The position numbers and the translations under genes are program-made. 64,000 bases of DNA from an uncultured Rhodospirillales bacterium (GTDB lineage: Bacteria > Pseudomonadota > Alphaproteobacteria > CACIAM-22H2), in the NCBI GenBank assembly GCA_937926175.1, contig CALANV010000018.1:1-64000 (forward strand). The letters run 5' to 3'. Of the stretch, positions 62,876-64,000 are shown piece after piece (the stretch's first letter is position 1; each line of letters begins with the position of its first letter). The notes beneath the pieces were generated by a model. The model saw nothing but the letters and a program-made list of their open reading frames with translations, did no database searches and was not told the DNA's origin.

Positions 62876-63409
62876 ATGCGACGTCTGATCTTCGTCCTGC
62901 CGCTCGTCGCCTTCGCCGCCGTCGCCGCGTGGTTCGCGGTCGGCCTGACGCGCGACCCGACGCGCGTGCCGTCGGCCCTCATCGACCAGCCGATTCCGGC
63001 GTTCGAACTGCCGCCGCTTCCCGGCAGCGGCGTGCCGGGCCTGTCCGACGAAGCGATCAAGGGCAAGGTCGCGCTGGTCAACGTGTTCGCGTCCTGGTGT
63101 GTGCCGTGCAAGGCGGAGCACCCGATCCTGATGCGGCTTGCCGAGGAACGGCGCGTGCCGATCTACGGCATCAACTACAAGGATGCCGAACAGGACGCGC
63201 GCGCGTGGCTCGATGCGCTCGGCAACCCGTATACGGCGATCGGGCACGACCTCAGCGGCCGGGTTAGCATCGATTGGGGCGTCTACGGCGTGCCGGAGAC
63301 GTTCGTGATCGATCGTGACGGCCGCATCCGCCACAAGCACGTCGGCCCGATCACGCCGCAGATCCTGCAGGACGAAATCCTGCCGCTGATCGCGAGTCTC
63401 GAGAAATGA
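62876..63409 (+). CDS. ccmG: thioredoxin-like CcmG (DsbE)
   Basis: A 177-residue membrane-tethered thioredoxin-fold protein. The active site is ASWCVPCKAEHPIL; the CcmG-type insert is GINYKDAEQDARAWLDALGN and the end has VYGVPETFVIDRDGRI with cis-Pro. It reduces apocytochrome thiols through CcmH. TTGGAG precedes the ATG; it overlaps ccmH by 4 bases. Confidence 0.95.
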   Translation: MRRLIFVLPLVAFAAVAAWFAVGLTRDPTRVPSALIDQPIPAFELPPLPGSGVPGLSDEAIKGKVALVNVFASWCVPCKAEHPILMRLAEERRVPIYGINYKDAEQDARAWLDALGNPYTAIGHDLSGRVSIDWGVYGVPETFVIDRDGRIRHKHVGPITPQILQDEILPLIASLEK

Positions 63410-63894
63410 CCGGACGCCTCACCACGTTCCTGCGGATCGCGCTGTTTCTGATGCCGCTCGTCACGGCCGCGCCGGCCGGCGCCGTGCTGCCGCACGAGCA
63501 GCTTGCCGATCCCGCGCTGGAAGCACGCGCCCGCGCGATCTCGCGCGAGCTGCGCTGCCAGGTGTGCCAGAACCAGTCGATCGACGACTCCAACGCGCCG
63601 CTCGCCGCCGACCTGCGCCGGATCGTGCGCGAACGTCTTCTCGCCGGCGACTCCGACGAGGAGATCATCCGCTATCTGACGGCGCGCTACGGCGACTACG
63701 TGCTGCTGCGTCCGCCCGTCCGCCGCGACACGATGATCCTGTGGTACGGACCGGCGATCGTCCTGGCACTCGGCGCGATCGGCCTGATCGTCTGGTTCCG
63801 GCGCCGGCGCGCGACACCCGACAGCGCGCCGCTGACGCCGGAGGAAGAGCGGCGGCTCAAGCGCCTGCTCGACGACACGCGGCCGACGCCATGA
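63406..63894 (+). CDS. ccmH: cytochrome c biogenesis thiol protein CcmH (CycL)
   Basis: A 162-residue protein with signal peptide and the LRCQVCQNQSIDDSNAPLA redox motif, followed by a C-terminal membrane helix (MILWYGPAIVLALGAIGLIV). It keeps apocytochrome CxxCH reduced. It is the short form (CcmH N-terminal part only), so CcmI is encoded separately by the next gene, which overlaps by 4 bases. Confidence 0.94.
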   Translation: MTGRLTTFLRIALFLMPLVTAAPAGAVLPHEQLADPALEARARAISRELRCQVCQNQSIDDSNAPLAADLRRIVRERLLAGDSDEEIIRYLTARYGDYVLLRPPVRRDTMILWYGPAIVLALGAIGLIVWFRRRRATPDSAPLTPEEERRLKRLLDDTRPTP

Positions 63895-64000
63895 TCTGGG
63901 CCGTCCTCCTTGCCATGGCGGTGCTCGCCGCTGCCGCACTGCTGCTGCCGCTGCGGCGCACGCCGCAGGCGCTGCCCGCGCGCAGCGCCTATGACCTGGA
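63891..64000 (+). CDS. ccmI: cytochrome c biogenesis protein CcmI (CycH), N-terminal part
   Basis: Only the first 36 codons lie in the window: MIWAVLLAMAVLAAAALLLP, a membrane helix, then LRRTPQALPARSAYDL. This short helix followed by RxAYDL is typical of CcmI, which holds apocytochromes through TPR repeats that lie beyond the edge. The overlap with ccmH confirms the placement. Confidence 0.85.
   Translation, partial: MIWAVLLAMAVLAAAALLLPLRRTPQALPARSAYDL

Noticed and set aside
60752..63340. Long open frame (over 860 codons) antisense to the ccm genes
   Set aside because: It mirrors ccmE-ccmG, is rich in Arg/Glu/Asp without any fold or motif, and such shadow frames are expected at this GC content.

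Overview
The window is a GC-rich, gene-dense piece of bacterial chromosome, almost certainly from an alphaproteobacterium of the Rhodospirillales/Reyranellales/Rhizobiales type. The clues are the helicase-hslR / fdxA / carD neighbourhood, a full ccm (system I) cytochrome c maturation cluster, an ECF41 sigma module, two complete branched-chain-amino-acid-type (LIV) ABC transporters, and many 4-base start/stop overlaps. I see no transposase, integrase, phage structural gene, rRNA or CRISPR array. One tRNA gene (Arg, anticodon CCT) is present. Species cannot be named from the sequence alone.

Layout. 1-7228 (minus): a catabolic operon with a LysR regulator, RidA-like protein, alpha/beta hydrolase, livHMGF, a Tat-exported LIV binding protein and the start of mmsA. 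7500-10355 (plus): AraC regulator, Tat-exported aldo/keto reductase and an exported SUMF1-fold protein. 10506-15839: tRNA-Arg, a small orphan, a PagL-like deacylase, proline iminopeptidase, an exported nuclease-fold protein, an M48/LysM lipoprotein, and a PPP-type phosphatase-like protein that has lost its metal ligands. 15980-21459 (minus): helicase, hslR, terC, usp, fdxA, carD. 21562-26762: htpG behind a heat-shock-type promoter, a tiny CxxC protein, and kynB-kynU-kynA, which convert tryptophan to anthranilate. 26759-31527: an AAA ATPase fused to a helix-turn-helix domain, an unexplained structured intergenic stretch, a PCu(A)C copper chaperone, a single-domain response regulator, an orphan and a hydrolase. 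31614-39942: aconitase, then a DeoR regulator divergent from a polyamine/iron/phosphonate-type ABC transporter that carries a SLOG-fold gene as its last member. 39976-44695: an HWE/HisKA_2-type histidine kinase, a cysteine hydrolase, and an AhpD-like gene plus ECF41 sigma factor behind a matching ECF41 promoter.

45043-57396 is a second LIV transporter locus framed by two acyl-CoA-ligase-family genes (AMP ligase, livG, livH, livM ... binding protein, livF, PaaK-like). It is interrupted by a cytochrome c gene and by an opposite-strand arsenic-type cassette (MFS transporter, flavoprotein with a cysteine-rich tail, ArsR) with a clear ArsR operator. 57427-64000 holds a small membrane protein and ccmABCDEFGH, running into ccmI at the window edge.

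Most of the window is recognisable metabolism and housekeeping. The points I find most worth following are the dead-phosphatase paralogue next to carD, the arsenic flavoprotein cassette with its operator, the degenerate PaaK-like protein in the LIV operon, the ECF41 module, the SLOG gene in a DeoR/ABC operon, the exported reductase/SUMF1 pair, and the ATPase-HTH protein with the tRNA-arm-like structure upstream of it.
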